The notes under the pieces are model-generated. The model made no database searches, was not told the DNA's origin, and saw nothing but the letters and a program-made list of their open reading frames with translations. Shown here piece by piece: positions 13,049-13,810 of a stretch of DNA of 13,810 nt (positions are counted from its first letter, which is position 1; the number at the start of each line of letters is the position of its first letter). The translations under genes were made by a program, and so were the position numbers. This DNA comes from Deltaproteobacteria bacterium (GTDB taxonomy: Bacteria > Desulfobacterota_B > Binatia > Bin18): NCBI GenBank assembly GCA_012271025.1, contig JAAXHF010000576.1, positions 1 through 13,810 of the forward strand, given 5' to 3'.

Positions 13049-13810
13049 TCAGCGGCCCACAAAGTTGCCCGGGCGCCGCTCGGCTACGGCTTTGACGCCC
13101 TCTTTGTGATCCTCGGTTTTCTGTAGCCAGTGCTGTTCCTTGAACTCGTGGTCGGTGGCCTGCTTGATCGCGGCGGCCAGCGCGCCGCGCATGGTCGCCC
13201 GCACCGACTGAACGGCCAGGGGCGCGCTCTCGGCAATCTCTGTGGCCAGTTCCAGGGCTACGCTGCGGACCTCACTCTGCTCGGTCAGCACATCGCCCAT
13301 CCCCCAGGCATAAGCTTCCTCACCGCCGATCCGCCGCCCGGTGTAGAACATGAGATTGGCGCGTTGCTCGCCGATCAGACGCGGCAGGGTATGGGTGAGT
13401 CCAAAACCGGGGTGAAAGCCGAGTTTGGTAAAATTTGCCGAAAAGCGTGTCTGGGGACACACCACCCGGAAGTCGGGCACCAGCGCCAGCCCAAAGCCGC
13501 CGCCGATGGCCGCACCCTGAATGGCGCCGACAATCGGTTTTTTGCAGGCAAACAGCCGCACGGCCTCAGCGTACAGCGGGTTGCCGCTCTCGACATTGCG
13601 GAGGTCCCGCTCGGCCTGGCCGGTATGAAAGTTCGCGCCTGCGCAGAAGTGCTTGCCCTGGGCGGCCAGGACGCTGGCGCGGCAGTCGTGCTCGGCATCC
13701 AGGGCCTCAAACGCGTCGGCCAGAGACCGGATGAGGTTGGTATCAAAGAAATTATTGGGGGGGCGCTGAATCTCCACCGTTGCAATATGGTCGGTCAGGC
13801 TCACCTCAAC
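13049..13810 (-). CDS. Enoyl-CoA hydratase/isomerase (crotonase) family protein, 5' partial
   Basis: A crotonase-fold protein of at least 251 aa; these enzymes stabilise acyl-CoA enolates in an oxyanion hole. Visible: GKHFCAGANF (first oxyanion-hole loop), KPIVGAIQGAAIGGGFG (second), PDFRVVCPQTRFSANF, and LGFHPGFGLTHTLPRLIG. Both glutamates of the classic hydratase (Glu144 and Glu164 of the rat enzyme) are replaced: GGGFG has Gly105 where Glu is expected, and NFTKLG has Phe125. It may therefore do a different reaction. A GTG at 13804 is available, but the frame stays open to the window edge and the family N-terminus suggests the true start is just outside. It converges on the carboxylase with a 26-bp gap. 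Confidence 0.9.
   Translation of the reverse strand, partial: VEVSLTDHIATVEIQRPPNNFFDTNLIRSLADAFEALDAEHDCRASVLAAQGKHFCAGANFHTGQAERDLRNVESGNPLYAEAVRLFACKKPIVGAIQGAAIGGGFGLALVPDFRVVCPQTRFSANFTKLGFHPGFGLTHTLPRLIGEQRANLMFYTGRRIGGEEAYAWGMGDVLTEQSEVRSVALELATEIAESAPLAVQSVRATMRGALAAAIKQATDHEFKEQHWLQKTEDHKEGVKAVAERRPGNFVGR

Noticed and set aside
1..13810. CRISPR array, tRNA or rRNA genes
   Set aside because: I saw no regularly spaced direct repeats and no cloverleaf or rRNA-like stretch in the gaps between genes.

Overview
This is a GC-rich bacterial window with dense single-gene and two-gene transcription units on both strands. The gene content is a luciferase-like oxidoreductase, CaiB/BaiF CoA-transferases, an amidohydrolase-2 protein, a single-chain biotin-dependent carboxylase, a crotonase-fold protein, TatB/TatC and a DUF4911-like small protein. 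That mix is typical of uncultured, metabolically versatile lineages of the Desulfobacterota, Binatota or Tectomicrobia kind. No rRNA or marker gene is present, so the lineage is an inference.

Left part (1-2440). A palindromic REP-like element at the edge is followed on the minus strand by a 67-aa cysteine-bearing hypothetical gene and a roughly 70-codon remnant of an alpha/beta hydrolase lying against the 3' end of the next gene. Then comes a VOC (glyoxalase/dioxygenase-fold) gene followed by an LLM-class flavin oxidoreductase, read as one minus-strand operon from a recognisable sigma70-type promoter.

Centre-left (2441-4933). A histone-deacetylase-family gene (minus) is divergent from tatB-tatC (plus, ATGA overlap), with overlapping -10 elements in the 71-bp gap. 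A DUF4911-like gene converges on tatC with a 2-bp gap.

Centre (4934-8863). A second REP-like palindrome and a promoter precede two adjacent family III CoA-transferase genes 14 bp apart. The first lacks the catalytic aspartate and the second keeps it, which suggests a heteromeric enzyme of the BbsE/BbsF type. An amidohydrolase converges on them and has a strong promoter of its own, TTGACA-N18-GATAAT. A third REP-like hairpin lies behind that promoter.

Right part (8864-13810). An AT-richer islet holds a BrnT-like toxin with an apparent in-frame internal deletion, overlapped by a gene whose N-terminus is BrnA-like but whose remainder is an unrelated hypothetical domain. After it comes a 1138-aa single-chain acyl-CoA carboxylase (biotin carboxylase, biotinyl domain, carboxyltransferase). 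A convergent crotonase-fold gene lacking both classical catalytic glutamates runs off the right edge.

The CoA-transferases, carboxylase, crotonase, amidohydrolase, VOC and LLM genes fit catabolism of organic acids as CoA thioesters, but no specific substrate can be read from the sequence. The best candidates for something unusual are the rearranged brnTA locus and the active/inactive CoA-transferase pair.
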